A stretch of 64,000 nt of DNA from Ehretia macrophylla (GCA_037974665.1 CM075769.1:82279190-82343189), one strand, 5' to 3'; shown: positions 35,542 through 48,267, numbered from the stretch's first letter. Program-made: numbers and translations. The notes: generated from the letters alone by a model not told the origin.

Positions 35542-38500
35542 ATGGCTGGCCCTAGTACCCGTACTACTAATAGGAACGGTGAACCTCAAGAGACCGGGGA
35601 TGCTTATCAGACTAATCCCGGTATAGCTATGTTTAATATGATGGCAACTGCCATGGATCGTGTGTCACGTGTGATGGAGCGTCAGGATGCTCGTGAGCCC
35701 AACAACAACATCAACAACAGGAATGAGGGTAACCATGGGAGACACAGCAGAATGAGGGAATTCCTTGACTTTCGCCCGTCTAAATTCTACGGGGAAGCTG
35801 ATGATGAGAAAGCAGAGGCTTGGCTGTCCGAGATCGAGAAGATTTTTAGGCCACTTGATTATACAGATGAAGAGAAATTGGAGTTTGCTGTATTTCTGTT
35901 GCACGGGGATGCCGAGCATTGGTGGCACACTGTAGAGGCACTATGGGAGACTGATCGGACACCTCGCTTGTGGGGTAATTTTGTTAAGGCATTTAAGGAA
36001 AAATATGTACCTGCAGTTTCTAGGCAGAGGCGGATCGAGGAGTTCATGCACTTGACCCAGGGTAATATGACGGTGGCCCAGTACGAGGCTCGTTTTGACC
36101 GACTGTCCCGTTATGCTCAGTATATGGTTTGTACTCCGGAGGCAAAAATGTGGAAATTTACTATTGGATTGAGGCCAGAGATTCAAGACCAGTTAGCTTC
36201 TCATGACTTCGATACTTATTCTGCTCTCTTTGCTGCTGCCTCTCGAGTTGAGAAGAGGAAACTAGATGGAGCCGGTTCGAGTCAACCCAACAAGAAACCA
36301 TACCAGCCTCCAAGTCAGCAGAGGAAATTCCATAATCAGGGTCATAACCAAGGCCAGAGCCAGAGCAGGTCAGGGAATAGCCGTGGCCCGACGAAAGTGC
36401 CATCAGCCTCTTCCGCCCGTGGATCCACAGGTAGTTCACCTGCTACTCAGTCCATCAGCTGCTCATACTGTGACAGGAAGGGGCATACCGAGGCCCAGTG
36501 TTGGAGAAAGTTGGGACGATGTATGAGGTGCGGCAGTGATCAGCACCAGATCAAGGATTGCCCTAAACGTCAGGCAGGGAAGAATCAGGGTAAACCAGCC
36601 GGTAGAGGTAAGACTCCAGTTCCCAGGGTCCAGGCCCGAGCCTATGCTATCGAGTGCGAGAAAATCCCAGATGAGACCGCTATTGTTGAAGGTACATTCT
36701 TCATACTGAATCAACCTGTTAAGGTGTTAATTGATCCGGGTGCTACTCATTCATTTATTACTCCATTATGTGTGGAACGTGTGAAATTGAAAGTTGTATG
36801 TTTGCCATTTGAAGTAGAAGTTGGTACTCCAATAGGTTCTAAACTTGTAACTAGTTTAGTTTGTAAAGCATGTAGAATCCAAATTAAGGATAGGGAATTC
36901 TCAGCCAATCTTATTGTATTACCTTTTCGAGACTACGAGGTCATTTTAGGGATGGACTGGCTGGCAAAACATCATGTCCAACTGGATTGCCGGGCGAAGA
37001 TCATAACATTCCGGGTACCTGATCAACCGATACTGGAGATTATGGGTCGAAGAGATTTCACCGGGAGTTCCATCATTTCATCTACAAAAGCAGTGAAGTC
37101 CTTGAGGAATGAATGCAGCGAATACTTGGCTTACCTTATCAACAAGCCGTCGGATAAAGCTAAGTTGGAGGAGATGCCTGTAATCAAAGACTATGCAGAT
37201 GTGTTCCCTGAAGAGTTACCCGGTTTACCCCCAAATCGGGAGATCGAGTTTGCTATAGAGTTGCTGCCTGACGCCCAGCTGATATCGAAAGCTCCCTATC
37301 ATATGGCACCGGCAGAGCTACAAGCATTGAAGGACCAATTGCAAGGATTGCTGAAGAAGGGATTTGTACAACCGAGCTCTTCACCGTGGGGTGCGCCAGT
37401 ATTATTTGTTAAGAAGAAAGACGGAACGTTGAGGCTATGCATTGACTATCGAGGTTTGAACCAAGTGACTGTCAAGAATAAATACCCACTTCCCCTGATT
37501 GACGAGTTGTTTGATCAACTGCAAGGAGCCAAAGTGTATTCGAAACTCGACTTGAGGCAAGGGTATTATCAGTTGCGGATCAAAAAGGAAGATGTGCCTA
37601 AAACGGCTTTCAGGACGAGATATGGGCACTATGAATATGTAGTGATGCCTTTTGGACTAACTAATGCCCCTGCAGCCTTTATGGATTTGATGCATAGGGT
37701 GTTTCAACCCTACTTGGACCAATTTGTGGTGATCTTCATTGATGACATTTTGGTATACTCGAAATCGGAGGCGGAGCATGAGCAACATCTGCGGTTGGTA
37801 CTGCAGAAACTTCGAGAGCATCGATTGTATGCAAAGTTTAGCAAGTGTGAATTCTGGTTGCAGCAGATTGCATTTTTGGGGCATATCATATCCCAAGAGG
37901 GAATAGCGGTAGATCCAGCAAAGATCGATGCAGTGATGTCTTGGAAGAAGCCGGAAAATGTTACGGAAGTCCGGAGTTTTCTTGGTCTAGCCGGCTATTA
38001 TCGGAGGTTCGTGAAGGATTTCTCTAAGATTGCAGGACCGCTTACAAAGCTCACTCAAAAGAAAACCAAGTTCGTGTGGGATGATAAGTGTGAGAACAGC
38101 TTCCAAGAGTTGAAGAAGAGATTGACTACTGCACCAGTTCTTGCATTGCCTGAAGGGAGTCAAGGTTTCGTAATCTATAGCGATGCATCGAAAGAAGGAT
38201 TGGGGTGTGTATTGATGCAAAATGGAAGAGTTATTGCATATGCTTCTAGGAAACCAAAACCGTATGAGACGAATTACCCGACGCATGACTTGGAGTTAGC
38301 GGCTATTGTGTTTGCACTCAAGAAATGGAGGCATTATCTGTGGGGTAACAAGTTTGAGGTATTTACCGATCATAAGAGCTTGAAATACTTGTTTTCTCAA
38401 AAGGAGTTGAATATGAGGCAAAGGCGGTGGATGGAGCTTTTGGATGATTATAACTGCTCAATTAATTATATGCCGGGTAAGGCGAACGTAGTCGCAGATG

Positions 38501-40062
38501 CCTTAAGCAGAAAAGCAAGCATGGCGAAACTGGAAGTCAAGGTGCAGGAGTTGTTGGGGGAAGCGTTTCTATGGAAACCACAATTAACTCAGAAGGGGTT
38601 ACTTTTTTCCACTACCCAAGTTCAATCGACTTTGTTATCTGAGTTACGAGAGGCTCAACAGAAGGACCAACAATTTCAAAAGATTAAGGAAAGCAATGCA
38701 GATTTCAAGTTTCACGACGATGGTGTTTGGAGGTTTAGGAACCGGGTTTGTGTTCCCAATGAGCCAGAGCTGAAAAAGAAGATTCTTGAGGAAGCACATA
38801 ATTCAAGATATACTATTCACCCCGGTGGAACCAAGATGTACCGGGATTTGAAGCAACACTATTGGTGGAATAACATGAAAAGAGAAATTGCGGAGTTTGT
38901 AGCACGGTGTTTAACCTGCCAGAGAGTCAAAGCAGAACATCAACGACCTGCAGGTTTACTTCAGCCGTTGGAGATTCCTCAATGGAAATGGGAACATATC
39001 ACTATGGATTTTGTTATGGACCTGCCTAGATCACAGAAGGGTCGTGACGCCGCTTGGGTTATAGTAGATAGATTGACTAAGTCGGCACACTTTTTACCAA
39101 TAAACAAGGAGGATAATCCTGAGAAACTGGGAGATATGTATGTGGCGGAGATTGTAAGATTGCACGGGATGCCTGTGAGTATTGTATCGGATAGGGATCC
39201 TCGTTTTACTTCCCGATTTTGGAAGAGATTGCAAGAAGCTTTGGGGACGAAATTGAGTTTTAGCACGGCTTATCACCCTCAGACGGATGGTCAATCGGAG
39301 AGAACTATTCAGATTTTGGAGGACATGCTGAGGGCATGTGTGTTGGACTTCGGGAAAGGTTGGGAGAAATATCTATCTCTAGCAGAGTTCGCCTACAACA
39401 ATAGTTATCAGGCCACGATCGGGATGGCCCCATTTGAGGCGCTGTATGGACGGAAATGTCGATCACCAATTTACTGGGATGAAGTAGGTGAGGCGAGGAC
39501 TTTTGACCCGACCCTTTTACCTGAACTGATGAAAACTGTTGATAACATCCACCTCATCCGGAAACGGATGCTTACCGCCCAGAGCAGGCAGAAGAGTTAT
39601 GCAGACCGACGGAGACGGAGTCTCGAGTTTGAGGTTGGTGACAAGGTGTTCTTGAAGATATCACCCCGGAGGGGACTGATTAAACATGGCAAGGGTGGAA
39701 AGTTGAGCCCGAGATTTGTAGGACCGTTTGAGATAGTTGAGAAGATTGGCAAGTTGGCGTATCGACTAGCACTACCCCAGAACCTCTCCAATATTCATGA
39801 CGTCTTTCATGTGTCGATGCTGCGGAAGTATCATCCTGACCCGTCGCATATCTTGGAGCCAGAGCCGTTGCAGCTTCGGGAGAACTTGTCCTACGAGGAA
39901 AAGCCCATTCGGATCTTAGACCAACAGGATCGGGAGTTGCGCAACAGAACCATACCTATGGTGAAAGTGCTGTGGGATCATCATGGAGTCGAAGAAGCAA
40001 CGTGGGAAAGGCGAGACCAGATGGAGCAGCAATATCCAGCTTTATTTCAAGGTAAATATTGA
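35542..40062 (+). CDS. Gag-Pol polyprotein of a chromovirus retrotransposon (1506 aa, intact)
   Basis: One uninterrupted frame encoding capsid and replication enzymes. Retrotransposon Gag domain at ~70-240; two zinc knuckles CX2CX4HX4C (C307, C310, H315, C320 and C327, C330, H335, C340); aspartic protease with D398-P-G-A-T; reverse transcriptase ~590-800 with LRQGYYQL and FIDD (732-735); RNase H with D881, E918, D943, D986; integrase zinc finger H1086/H1093/C1123/C1126 and catalytic D1156, D1217, E1253 with exactly 35 residues between the last two; GPF motif at 1394; chromodomain-like tail ~1450-1502 (PIRILD...VKVLW...EEATWE). All catalytic residues visible are in place, and no frameshift or stop breaks it. 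The protease reads DPG where DTG or DSG is usual, a variant common in plant elements. The start is the first Met of the frame, 213 bp after the primer-binding site. Probably autonomous. Confidence 0.96.
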   Translation: MAGPSTRTTNRNGEPQETGDAYQTNPGIAMFNMMATAMDRVSRVMERQDAREPNNNINNRNEGNHGRHSRMREFLDFRPSKFYGEADDEKAEAWLSEIEKIFRPLDYTDEEKLEFAVFLLHGDAEHWWHTVEALWETDRTPRLWGNFVKAFKEKYVPAVSRQRRIEEFMHLTQGNMTVAQYEARFDRLSRYAQYMVCTPEAKMWKFTIGLRPEIQDQLASHDFDTYSALFAAASRVEKRKLDGAGSSQPNKKPYQPPSQQRKFHNQGHNQGQSQSRSGNSRGPTKVPSASSARGSTGSSPATQSISCSYCDRKGHTEAQCWRKLGRCMRCGSDQHQIKDCPKRQAGKNQGKPAGRGKTPVPRVQARAYAIECEKIPDETAIVEGTFFILNQPVKVLIDPGATHSFITPLCVERVKLKVVCLPFEVEVGTPIGSKLVTSLVCKACRIQIKDREFSANLIVLPFRDYEVILGMDWLAKHHVQLDCRAKIITFRVPDQPILEIMGRRDFTGSSIISSTKAVKSLRNECSEYLAYLINKPSDKAKLEEMPVIKDYADVFPEELPGLPPNREIEFAIELLPDAQLISKAPYHMAPAELQALKDQLQGLLKKGFVQPSSSPWGAPVLFVKKKDGTLRLCIDYRGLNQVTVKNKYPLPLIDELFDQLQGAKVYSKLDLRQGYYQLRIKKEDVPKTAFRTRYGHYEYVVMPFGLTNAPAAFMDLMHRVFQPYLDQFVVIFIDDILVYSKSEAEHEQHLRLVLQKLREHRLYAKFSKCEFWLQQIAFLGHIISQEGIAVDPAKIDAVMSWKKPENVTEVRSFLGLAGYYRRFVKDFSKIAGPLTKLTQKKTKFVWDDKCENSFQELKKRLTTAPVLALPEGSQGFVIYSDASKEGLGCVLMQNGRVIAYASRKPKPYETNYPTHDLELAAIVFALKKWRHYLWGNKFEVFTDHKSLKYLFSQKELNMRQRRWMELLDDYNCSINYMPGKANVVADALSRKASMAKLEVKVQELLGEAFLWKPQLTQKGLLFSTTQVQSTLLSELREAQQKDQQFQKIKESNADFKFHDDGVWRFRNRVCVPNEPELKKKILEEAHNSRYTIHPGGTKMYRDLKQHYWWNNMKREIAEFVARCLTCQRVKAEHQRPAGLLQPLEIPQWKWEHITMDFVMDLPRSQKGRDAAWVIVDRLTKSAHFLPINKEDNPEKLGDMYVAEIVRLHGMPVSIVSDRDPRFTSRFWKRLQEALGTKLSFSTAYHPQTDGQSERTIQILEDMLRACVLDFGKGWEKYLSLAEFAYNNSYQATIGMAPFEALYGRKCRSPIYWDEVGEARTFDPTLLPELMKTVDNIHLIRKRMLTAQSRQKSYADRRRRSLEFEVGDKVFLKISPRRGLIKHGKGGKLSPRFVGPFEIVEKIGKLAYRLALPQNLSNIHDVFHVSMLRKYHPDPSHILEPEPLQLRENLSYEEKPIRILDQQDRELRNRTIPMVKVLWDHHGVEEATWERRDQMEQQYPALFQGKY

Positions 40063-40083
40063 ATTTCGGGACGAAATTCTTTT

Positions 40084-40096
40084 AAGGAGGGGAGGA
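40084..40096 (+). promoter_or_regulatory. Polypurine tract
   Basis: AAGGAGGGGAGGA, all purine, abuts TGTGAAG of the 3' LTR and would prime plus-strand synthesis. It is preceded by GGGACGAAATTCTTTT, a motif conserved at this point in Tekay/Del-type elements. Confidence 0.93.
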
Positions 40097-43000
40097 TGTG
40101 AAGCCCGACCCCGAATTGCGTGTGATATCTCGTTTTGCGTGCCCTAACCTAGATGTGCGTGCCATGACCTAGGTTTGAGAATTGTATTTAGTTTGTGTGC
40201 CTTGCATTGAATTTTGTGCATTCATATAGGGTTACGTGCGTTTACTTGAAAAACGTGCGTTCGTCTCGTAGTTCGTGTCCTACCTCGAAGTGCGTGCCCT
40301 AAACCTAGGAAAGCGTGTCTTCACGCTAATCAAGAAAGCATCTTTCACGAAGCACTAGACTATTAAACAATCCTACAAAATCCACTAACAATATAATAAT
40401 CCAAATTCCTTTCACTAGAAGACAAAAATGCACCAAAAACAAACATTCTTTATTCTTTTTGCATTATTCTTTTTTGCACTTCCAAGATACAATTAAATAA
40501 TGCTTAAGATGACAAAAATTCAGCCAATTCATTAGCTTTGGCCGACCACTAAGAGCATTGGTCTAACAATTGCATATTTTATTCATAGTCTTAGTCAAAC
40601 ACTTAGCATGATGCATTAAAAAATTGCTCAAATTGCACCCAATTTCTTCACCATTCTCGACCATAGCATTTTGCCCATGCTTAACATTTCAAATTAAAGA
40701 ATTTTGAAGACACAAAGCTGAAAATGGGCTGCCCAATGCCGACATACTCCTCAAAATTGCCAAGACCTTCATTTCTTTGTCATTTTCTTTCATTTCCTCT
40801 CACAAACTCTCTCTCCTCTCATTCTTCTCTCTCATCTCATTCTTCTTTCTCCATTTCGGTCCTTGGCTGAAATCTCATCATCTTTGTTCATCTTCATCAC
40901 ACCTTGGTCGAACAAGGCAAGCAAACCATCAAGAAAACCAATCAAACAAGCTAGAGTTCGAAAATTTCTCTTGCATGCGCATTTGAAGCTCCATTTCGGC
41001 CTAGGAAAAATAGAGAAAAACTAGTGAGGTTCTCGGCTAAGGAAGGGAAAGGAGAAGGTTTGAGCTTCAACAAAGGGTCTTGAGCATTTTGTGGTTGATT
41101 GTTAAGGTGAGGGTTAAAAGCTTTTGAAAACTCTTTGAAATTTCACATGCATGTTCACAAATGAGTATATTTGCTTCTGTACTTGAGTTATGTGGTCGTC
41201 CATGAGCTTAAACAACCATGCATGGCAAGAACTTGGCTTGAAAATGATGCTAGGTGAAGTCGAATTTATGTGACAGCTCTCTGACCAGTCTGTTCGAGGT
41301 AAGTTTAGCTAAGCAAATGGTGTTGAAAATGCTTGAAAATTGGTGGGTGACTAGTTTGGGCAGTTTTGAACATTTTTCCCAGAAATAGGTCGAAGCAAAT
41401 TTTGACTCTAAGGTCCTCAAAATGGCAAATCATTAAAATGTGACCAAATCTGGAAATCTGGAAAAATGAATCAGGTTTTGGCAGATGCACTGACCTTGTG
41501 GAACGAACCATATTTGACTTAGTAAATGTTGTCAAAAATGCATTAAAATTGGTGTGCTGCTAGATTTTTCAGTTCTGGACAACTTTGTCAGAAATAGACC
41601 AAAGCTAAAAATGACTCTAAGGACCTCAAAAACGTCATTTTCTGAAAAGTGTGCAAATCTGGACAGTTTTGTGTTACCTCACTGTTTCGGTTATAACTAA
41701 TGATTCTGAACTCCAATTGATGCAAGGCTTGTTTCTGATTTTAGATAACTTCTTAAGCTTTAATTTGACATCTTATTCACTGAATTTGTAGATTGTTTGA
41801 TTATCCCATTGATCATGAGAAAACAGCCTATTGCAGTGAGTGTTCCACTTAGCTATGTGCTTGGAAAACTATTGTAACCTCTTTTGTGGCACTAGTTGCT
41901 TGGAATTGTGGTGTTGGAATATTATGTGGACTGTTTTAAGCACTTGAGGATGTATGAATTGAATGATGTATGACTTGGGAATGATGTTAAGTTGACTTAG
42001 GGTTTGATCGCACGATTATGCCTGAAATGGAAACCCTAATGATTAAATATTCTTGCTAAGTGTTAACCATTGGATATTGTGAGGAAACTGTACGTTGCGT
42101 GGGCTGCCCGTAAATGTTTTATAACTTTAAAAGTGATCTTGACCATTGCATGTTGACAAATAAGCTTTTCTCGCATTTGAACCCTTGTTGATATCACTAC
42201 ATGTTGAGTAATCTTATCACTTGATTGCGTGGACTTTTAATGAGTTATATGGCCTGTTTTACATGTGTTACATGGCTGCCCGTTTAATTTCCATATAACT
42301 CTATATGCCTTTCAAGTGAAATTTCCTGTCCTATCTTGTCCTGCCTGTTTATCTGTCAATGTGCAATCTTATGACTGTCCGGAGGCAACCTACTTTGTTG
42401 TCCTCCTTCTGTGATATATATTACATGTCATAAATGTGCATTGCATACAAGGTTGCAACCTTTCCTGTTGGCATGGTAGTGATCACGTACGCCGGGCGGC
42501 ATCGGGCTTGCCGGTGATACCGTGTCCACCATGGTCCCATTCCCTCTCTCGCTTGGGGGCTAGACTTCCTCGGAGAGTTGGGTCGTAGGATTTTGGGGTA
42601 CATCCGGAGTACACCCACCTGGTGTGTTTGGGGAATGATTTGAAGTCGGCCGCAACAGTTGATCCTGGATCTGATCTGAGAGCAAAAGCTCACCGTATCC
42701 TTTTTATTATATGTATAAGTACTCCCGCTTGGATCCTAGAGAACCTCGGGGAGGAAAGACTGGTATTCCTGTTTCTGTATTTGTATTTCTGTACTTGTAC
42801 TTCTGTTGTATTCATGTTTGAAAAAGGGATTTTCATAAGTTTAACCGGAAAATGAGTTTCAAACTTATTTCTCGTTTCCCTCTCGCTGAGTTCATAAGGA
42901 CTCACCCTCTTTCATCATTTCAGGTGAAGAAGAACAGACACAGGAACCCGAGCTCAATGTACCTAATGATGAACCTATGGAATGATTGCTTGTTATCGTT

Positions 43001-43615
43001 GTTTTGCTTGAACGTGACTTCTTGTGAACTTTTGTTACTTAAAGACTATTTCCCTTATGTTGTTGTTGCTTGTGATGTAAAAGACCCTCGCTGTAATTTG
43101 GGGTCTAATTTTGGGTTGTACGTAATTTAAGTAGACTGATACTAGACATGGCACTACTATGATCGTTTTGCTTTTACTACCGCTAGTATCTATCACAGGT
43201 TATGATGCTTAGTTAAGAAATAGGTTAATGAACTTATCCAATAGATACTCGCTAATAAGCTAAGATCAACAGGTATATTTTGAAATGAGGATAAATGAAC
43301 AAACGAGACATAGTATCATGTTAGGTTATAAATTAAACGGGACGTCGAATTAACCAGTAGGCAATTCAATTGATGGAATAATAGTAATCTTAGCTGGAAT
43401 TGAATTTGAAATGGTAAATTTTGAGGCCGTTAGAAAATTTAGGTCAAAACAAAGAGCTCAATTACAGTCGTCATGCTGCCGAATTTTCGAAAGTTTTGGA
43501 GTCTAGAATAAAACGTTAAGTGTTAAACCTCCTAGAATGATTAAGAATGCGAAAGGACTTGATTGTTTAGATCACACCCTAGTCTAACCTTTATAGGCCG
43601 GGTTGGGGCGTGACA
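40097..43615 (+). repeat. 3' LTR (3519 bp)
   Basis: Near-identical to the 5' LTR. Main differences: an 18-bp extra CT-rich stretch near 40833, a 6-bp loss near 43242, one extra T near 43405 and about two dozen point changes. Ends GGGCGTGACA. Confidence 0.96.
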
Positions 43616-44089
43616 CTTAACGACAACCTATCTACTTCAGCAACCTAGCATTCTTGCAAGACGAGATATCGACGCATTGTAGGGTCCTCTAATGTCCTGC
43701 AAGTAAGGTTGTCGTCCTTTTAACAGCTCGCGACGTACTATCCGGGACGGAAAAATAGAGCTAAACTAAAAAAGTGGCCCGAAACTGATAAAAACGTTCG
43801 ATTTGGGGCTGTTAAAATGGCACAACAAGCAAGCTAGCTTCCCCCGTCGTAGAGCTCTCGGAGAGCTTTCCAACGGTATGATGTGCGCCGCGTAACTCCT
43901 TACGGATCAAAAGTAATGGGCCCCGGAGCGACGAAGAGCTGGTCACAAGCCCTACGCCCTCGGTTTGCGGGCCCAGCCTCCACGTGAAGCGAAGTTGTCT
44001 TTCCCAAGGTGCCGTGGGATTCGATAATAGAAATGTGGTGGATAAAGTATCTTTGCAACCATAACCGGAGGAAAAAAAATTGAAAAGGG

Positions 44090-44207
44090 GGGTGCAACAC
44101 GAGGACTTCCCAGGGGGTCACCCATCCTAGTAATACTCTCGCCCAAGCACGCTTAACTTCGGAGTTATGATGGGATCCAGTGCATTAGTACTGGTATGAT
44201 CGCACCC
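44090..44207 (-). rRNA. 5S rRNA copy 43
   Basis: Changes at 75, 41, 29 and 18; internal control region intact. Higher-order partner of copy 47. Confidence 0.92.
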
Positions 44208-44766
44208 GTCTTGTTGAGGGCACAATTCCTTTATGTGTTAACGGTTCACATACCCAGTCTAGAGAGATGGCCCATTCAGAAGGCGCAATAGGATTAACGA
44301 CAACCCATCCACTTCAACAACCCAGCATCCTCGTAAGATGAGATATCCACACGTTGTAGGGCCCTCAAATTTCGCGTGAGTAAAGTTGTCGCCCATTTAA
44401 CCGCTCACGACGTACGATTCGGGACAGAAAAACAGAGTAAAAAAAGAAAAGTGGCCCTAAACTGATGAAAACGTTAGATTTTGGGATCCAAAAAGGGCAC
44501 ATCGAGATAGCAAGCAGCCCCCGTCGTAGAGCTCTCGGAGATCTTTCCAACGGTATGCTGTGCACCGCGTAACTCCTTACGGATAAAAGGTTATGGGCAC
44601 CGGAGCGACGGAGAGCTGGTCACAAGCACTACGCCCTCGGTTTGCGGGCCCAGCCTCCACGTGAAGCGAAGTTGTCTTGCCCAAGGTGCCATGGGATTTG
44701 ATTATAGAAATGTGGTGGATAAAGTATCTTGGCAACCCTAACCAGAGGAAAAAAAATCTAAAAGGG

Positions 44767-44884
44767 GGGTACAACACGAGGACTTCTCAGGGGGTCACCC
44801 ATCCAAGTACTAGTCTCGCCCAAGCACGCTTAACTTCGGATTTCTAATGGGATTTGGTGCAATAGCACTGGTATGATCGCACCC
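44767..44884 (-). rRNA. 5S rRNA copy 44
   Basis: Eleven changes: 114, 98, 80 (box C), 72 (IE), 44, 39, 31, 30, 23, 19 and 18. Shares several with copies 46 and 48. Confidence 0.89.
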
Positions 44885-45442
44885 GTCTTGTTGAGGGCAC
44901 AATTCCTTTATGTGTTAACGGTTCACAGTTCCAGCCTAGAGAGATAGCCCATTCAGAAGGCCCAATGGGCTTAACGACAACCTATCTGCTTCAGCAACCT
45001 AGCATTCTTGCAAGACGAGATATCGACGCGTTGTAGGGTCCTCTAATGTCCTGCAAGTAAGGTTGTCGTCCTTTTAACAGCTCGCGACGTACTATCCGGG
45101 ACGGAAAAATAGAGCTAAACTAAAAAAGTGGCCCGAAACTGATGAAAATGTTCGATTTGGGCTCCGAAATGGGTACAGCGAGCAAGCTAGCTTCCCCCGT
45201 CGTAGAGCTCTCGGAGAGCTTTCCAACGGTATGATGTGCGCCGCGTAACTCCTTACGGATCAAAAGTAATGGGCCCCGGAGCGACGAAGACCTGGTCAGA
45301 AGCCCTTCGCCCCCGGTTTGTGGGCCCAGCCTCCACGTGAAGCGAAGTTGTCTTGCCCAAGGTGCCGTGGGATTCGATAATAGAAATGTGGTGGATAAAG
45401 TATCTTTGCAACCATAACCGAAGGAAAAAAAATTGAAAATGG

Positions 45443-45560
45443 GGGTGCAACACGAGGACTTCCCATGGGGTGACCCATCCTAGTACTACTCTCGCCCAAG
45501 CACGCTTAACTTCGGAATTCTGATAGGATCCGGTGCATTAGTGCTGGTATGAACGCACCC
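45443..45560 (-). rRNA. 5S rRNA copy 45
   Basis: Changes at 95, 89 (box C), 44, 36 and 8. Confidence 0.91.
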
Positions 45561-46119
45561 GTCATGTTGAGGGCACAATTCATTTGTGTGTTAACGGTTC
45601 ACAGTTCCAGCCTAGAGAGATGGCCCATTCAGAAGGCGCAATAGAATTAACGACAACCCATCCACTTCAACAACCTAGCATCCTCGTAAGATGAGATATC
45701 AACGCGTTGTAGGGCCCTCCAATTTCCCGTGAGTAAGACTGTCGTCCTTTTAACAGCTCACGACGTACGATCCGGGACAAAAAAACAGAGCAAAAATAGA
45801 AAAGTGGCCCGAAACTGATGAAAACGTTCGATTTTGGGCTCCAAAAAGGGAACAGCAAGCAAACTAGCTGCCGTCGTCGCAGAGCTCTCGGAGAGCTTTC
45901 CAACGGTATGCTGTGCACCGCGTAACTCCTTACGGATCAAAGGTTATGGGCAACGGAGCGACGGAGGGCTGGTCACAAGCCCTACGCCCTCGGTTTGCGG
46001 ACCCAGCCTCCACGTGAAGCGAAGTTGTCTTGCCCAAGATGCCGTGGGATTCGATAATAGAAATGTGGTCGATAAAGTATCTTGGCAACCCTAACCGGAG
46101 GAAAAAAAATTGAAAAGGG

Positions 46120-46237
46120 GGGTGCAACATGAGGACTTCCCAGGGGGTCACCCATCCTAGTACTACTCTCGCCCAAGCACGCTTAACTTCGGATTTCTAA
46201 TGGGATTCGGTGCATTAGCGCTGGTATGATCGCACCC
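46120..46237 (-). rRNA. 5S rRNA copy 46
   Basis: Changes at 108, 44, 39, 31 and 19; internal boxes intact. Confidence 0.91.
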
Positions 46238-46796
46238 GTCTTGTTGAGGGCACAATTCCTTTATGTTTTAACGGTTCACAGTTCCAGCCTAGAGAGATAG
46301 CCCATTCAGAAGGCCCAATGGGCTTAACGACAACCTATCTGCTTCAGCAACCTAGCATTCTCGCAAGACGAGATATCGACGCGTTGTAGGGTCCTCTAAT
46401 GTCCTGCGAGTAAGGTTGTTGTCCTTTTAATAGCTCGCGACGAACGATCCGGGACGAAAAAACAGAGCTAAACTAAAAAAGTGGCCTGAAACTGATGAAA
46501 ACGTTCGATTTGGGGCTGTTAAAATGGCACAACAAGCAAGCTAGCTTCCCCCGTCGTAGAGCTCTCGGAGAGCTTTCCAACGGTATGATGTGCGCCGCGT
46601 AACTCCTTACGGATCAAAAGTAATGGGCCCCGGAGCGACGAAGAGCTGGTCACAAGCCCTACGCCCTCGGTTTGCGGGCCCAGCCTCCACGTGAAGCGAA
46701 GTTGTCTTTCCCAAGGTGCCGTGGGATTCGATAATAGAAATGTGGTGGATAAAGTATCTTTGCAACCATAACCGGAGGAAAAAAAATTGAAAAGGG

Positions 46797-46914
46797 GGGT
46801 GCAACACGAGGACTTCCCAGGGGGTCACCCATCCTAGTACTACTCTCGCCCAAGCACGCTTAACTTCGGAGTTATGATGGGATCCAGTGCATTAGTACTG
46901 GTATGATTGCACCC
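46797..46914 (-). rRNA. 5S rRNA copy 47
   Basis: Changes at 41, 29, 18 and 7; the first three are shared with copy 43. Confidence 0.92.
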
Positions 46915-47473
46915 GTCATGTTGAGGGCACAATTCCTTTATGTGTTAACGGTTCACAGTTGCAGCCTAGAGAGATGGCCCATTCAGAAGGCGCAATAGGA
47001 TTAACGACAACCCATCCACTTCAACAACCCAGCATCCTCGTAAGATGAGATATCCACACGTTGTAGGGCCCTCAAATTTCGCGTGAGTAAGGTTGTCGCC
47101 CTTTTAACCGCTCACGACGTACGATTCGGGACAGAAAAACAGAGTAAAAAAAGAAAAGTGGCCCTAAACTGATGAAAACGTTAGATTTTGGGATCCAAAA
47201 AGGGCACATCGAGAAAGCAAGCAGCCCCCGTCGTAGAGCTCTCGGAGAGCTTTCCAACAGTATGCTGTGCACCGCGTAACTCCTTACGGATCAAAGGTTA
47301 TGGGCAACGGGGCGACGGAGACCTGCTCACAAGCCCTACGCCCTCGGTTTGCGGGCCCAGCCTCCACGTGAAGCGAAGTTGTCTTGCCCACGGTGCCGTG
47401 GGATTCGATAATAGAAATGGGGTGGATAAAGTATCTTGGCAACCCTAACCGGAGCAAAAAAATTTGAAAAGGG

Positions 47474-47591
47474 GGGTGCAACACGAGGACTTCCCAAGGG
47501 GTCACCCATCCTAGTACTAGTCTCGCCCAAGCACGCTTAACTTCGGAGTTCTAATGGGATTCGGTGCATTAGCGCTGGTATGATCGCACCC
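47474..47591 (-). rRNA. 5S rRNA copy 48
   Basis: Changes at 95, 72 (IE), 39, 31 and 19; the last four also occur in copy 44. Confidence 0.91.
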
Positions 47592-48149
47592 GTCTTGTTG
47601 AGGGCACAATTCCTTTATGTGTTAACGGTTCACAGTTCCAGCCTAGAGAGATAGCCCATTCAGAAGGCCCAATGGGCTTAACGACAACCTATCCGCTTCA
47701 ACAACCCAGCATCCTCGCAAGACGAGGTATCGACGGGTTGTAGGGCCGTCTAATTTCCCGCGAGTAAGGTTGTCATCCTTATAACAGCTCACGACGTACG
47801 ATCCGGGACGGAAAAAGAGCAAAAATTAGAAAAGTGGCTTGAAACTGATGAAAACATACGATTTAGGCCTCCAAAAAGGGAACAGCAAGCAAGCTATCTT
47901 CCCCCGTCGTAGAGCACTCGTAGAGCTTTCCAACGGTATGCTGTGCGCCGTGTAACTCCTTACGGATCAAAAGTTATAGGCATCGGATCGACGGAGACCT
48001 TGTCGCAAGCCCCACGCCATCGGTTTGCGGGCCCAACCTCCACGTGAAGCGAAGTTGTCTTGCCTAAGGTGCTGTGGGATTCGGTAATAGAAATGTGGTG
48101 GATAAAGTATCTTGGCAACCCTAACAGGAGGAAAAAAAATTGAAAAGAG

Positions 48150-48267
48150 CGGTGCAACACGAGGACTTCCCAGGGAGTCACCCATCCTAGTACTACTCTC
48201 ACCCAAGCACGCTTAACTTCGGTGTTTTGATGGGATCCTGTGCATTAGTGCTAGTATGATCGCACCC
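48150..48267 (-). rRNA. 5S rRNA copy 49
   Basis: Changes at 118, 92, 67 (IE), 45, 41, 29 and 15. Its upstream spacer is the 140-bp-deleted one. Confidence 0.9.

Larger units (their letters stand above)
31801..43615 (+). mobile_element. Full-length Ty3/gypsy chromovirus (Tekay/Del-like) retrotransposon
   Basis: An 11,815-bp element with 5' LTR 31801-35306, primer-binding site, one gag-pol ORF, polypurine tract and 3' LTR 40097-43615. Order protease-RT-RNase H-integrase puts it in Ty3/gypsy; the C-terminal chromodomain makes it a chromovirus. Long LTRs and the GGGACGAAATTCTTTTAAGG motif before the 3' LTR are typical of the Tekay/Del clade (clade from memory of family features). LTRs differ by roughly two dozen substitutions plus indels of 18, 6 and 1 bp, by eye ~0.6%, so it is young. 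It interrupts a 5S spacer; flanks are CCATA on the left and CTTAA on the right, not the expected identical 5 bp. Confidence 0.95.
43616..47690. repeat. Higher-order repeat: 2707-bp (4-unit) duplication with 2-unit sub-period
   Basis: Marker strings recur at 2707 bp: GGGGCTGTTAAAATGGCACA at ~43805 and ~46512; ACTGATGAAAACGTTAGATT at 44461 and 47168; GTTGTCTTTCCCAAGG at ~43994 and ~46701. A dimer period of ~1354 bp also shows: the spacer type AACCTATCTGCTTCAGCAAC (or close variants) appears at ~43625, ~44978 and ~46332, alternating with a CAATAGGATTAACG type. The retrotransposon sits exactly at its left edge. Confidence 0.85.

Noticed and set aside
35665-39791. Antisense and other-frame ORFs within the gag-pol region
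   Set aside because: Shadow frames of the long coding sequence; none shows a recognisable protein.
31801-43615. Possibility that the element carries an envelope or extra gene
   Set aside because: The gag-pol stop at 40062 is only 34 bp before the 3' LTR, and the leader (35307-35541) has no ORF; no room for another gene.
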